From Bacteroidales bacterium (GTDB lineage: Bacteria; Bacteroidota; Bacteroidia; Bacteroidales; Bacteroidaceae): a stretch of 64,000 nt of DNA. The stretch covers positions 57,646 through 121,645 of the forward strand of contig SUXO01000002.1 of the NCBI GenBank assembly GCA_015060885.1, given 5' to 3'. Positions 63,756 to 64,000 of the stretch are shown piece by piece. Position 1 is the first letter of the stretch; each line of letters opens with the position of its first letter. Both the position numbers and the translations under genes were made by a program. The notes under the pieces were generated by a model, which was given only the letters and a program-made list of their open reading frames with translations, ran no database searches and was not told where the DNA came from.

Positions 63756-63784
63756 TCCAAGCGATTACAAAAGTATATACGCAC

Positions 63785-63820
63785 AGCAGGGCAACCTTCA
63801 AAGGTTGCCCTGCTTTTTTT
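63785..63820 (+). terminator. Terminator after tsf
   Basis: AGCAGGGCAACCTT pairs with AGGTTGCCCTGCT (63785-63798 with 63802-63814) and is followed by a run of T. Confidence 0.93.
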
Positions 63821-63869
63821 GCAATTTTCATATAGAAAGTGCAGTTGATTTTGTGCGCACCGATGTGTT

Positions 63870-64000
63870 TTCTGGCTCACCTGCAAAAGTCGGGGGAATA
63901 AAACTTTCTCACTCCTAAATCCTCGGTGGCCCGTGAGATATTCTTTCTATCAAAGAATTTTTATTTACTTTTTGTCGCTCAAAAAGTAACAAAAACGCCC
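63870..64000. repeat. Dispersed repeat modules at the right edge
   Basis: GGCTCACCTGCAAAAGTC resembles 13254 and 33130. The last 45 bp are the inverted match of 33526-33570, running off the window. No coding sequence. Confidence 0.6.

Overview
The window looks like chromosome of a member of the Bacteroidales, probably a gut species. The evidence is the promoter style (TTG-N20-TAnnTTTG before many genes), the family content (DUF4837, DUF2147, DUF4922, SLBB/Wzi capsule proteins, EpsG polymerase), the gene order rplM-rpsI-rpsB-tsf, and near-absent Shine-Dalgarno sites. I cannot name the genus from sequence alone. UGA, UAA and UAG are all used as stops.

Layout. 1-7.0 kb: 5' end of a probable GH31 glycosidase, mutS2, a copy of a dispersed intergenic repeat, a SIMPL protein, an AraC regulator and an outer-membrane porin. 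7.1-12.8 kb: two tandem PiT phosphate transporters, each with a PhoU-like tail, then endonuclease IV. 12.96-13.57 kb: tRNA-Ser(UGA) and repeats. 13.58-21.59 kb: a low-GC accessory island bounded by two 285-bp direct copies of the 3' end of pstB plus its terminator. It holds a chimeric pstB fragment, a pseudogene with two in-frame stops, an operon with a deiminase and unknown proteins, a GmrSD-like restriction protein, the remnant of another restriction/methylation enzyme, an array of three hairpins, a Fic protein and a broken DUF2693 gene. 21.4-28.3 kb: the pst operon (porin-pstS-C-A-B, no phoU) divergent from a PhoB/PhoR-like pair. 28.4-33.1 kb: a GDPD-family phosphodiesterase, pflB behind a structured leader, pflA and an acetyltransferase. 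33.1-35.9 kb: repeats, DUF2147 and an OmpA-like protein.

35.9-42.4 kb is one long minus-strand operon: rlmN, a DUF4837 lipoprotein, pdxA, then four end-overlapping genes (nucleotidyltransferase, ATP-grasp, CDP-alcohol phosphatidyltransferase, HAD). The last four look like an uncharacterised pathway that attaches an alcohol-phosphate headgroup. 42.5-46.2 kb: a glycosyltransferase fused to a HIT-like DUF4922 domain, translationally coupled to a SpoIID-like protein. 46.2-46.8 kb is an ABAB tandem array ending at a promoter. 46.9-59.9 kb is a capsule/exopolysaccharide locus (initiating transferase, SLBB export, Wzi, lipoprotein, Wzz, EpsG polymerase, GT2, flippase, GT4, TupA-like ATP-grasp, GT4) with an AT-rich, probably exchanged middle. 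60-64 kb: another copy of the dispersed repeat, tRNA-Leu(CAA), rplM-rpsI, a structured leader, rpsB-tsf and a terminator.

Two themes connect the genes. Phosphate uptake (PiT pair, pst operon, two-component system, possibly the porins and GDPD) fills 5.7-29.2 kb, and envelope glycan/lipid biosynthesis fills 35.9-59.9 kb. Intergenic space is unusually rich in repeats and RNA-like structures.
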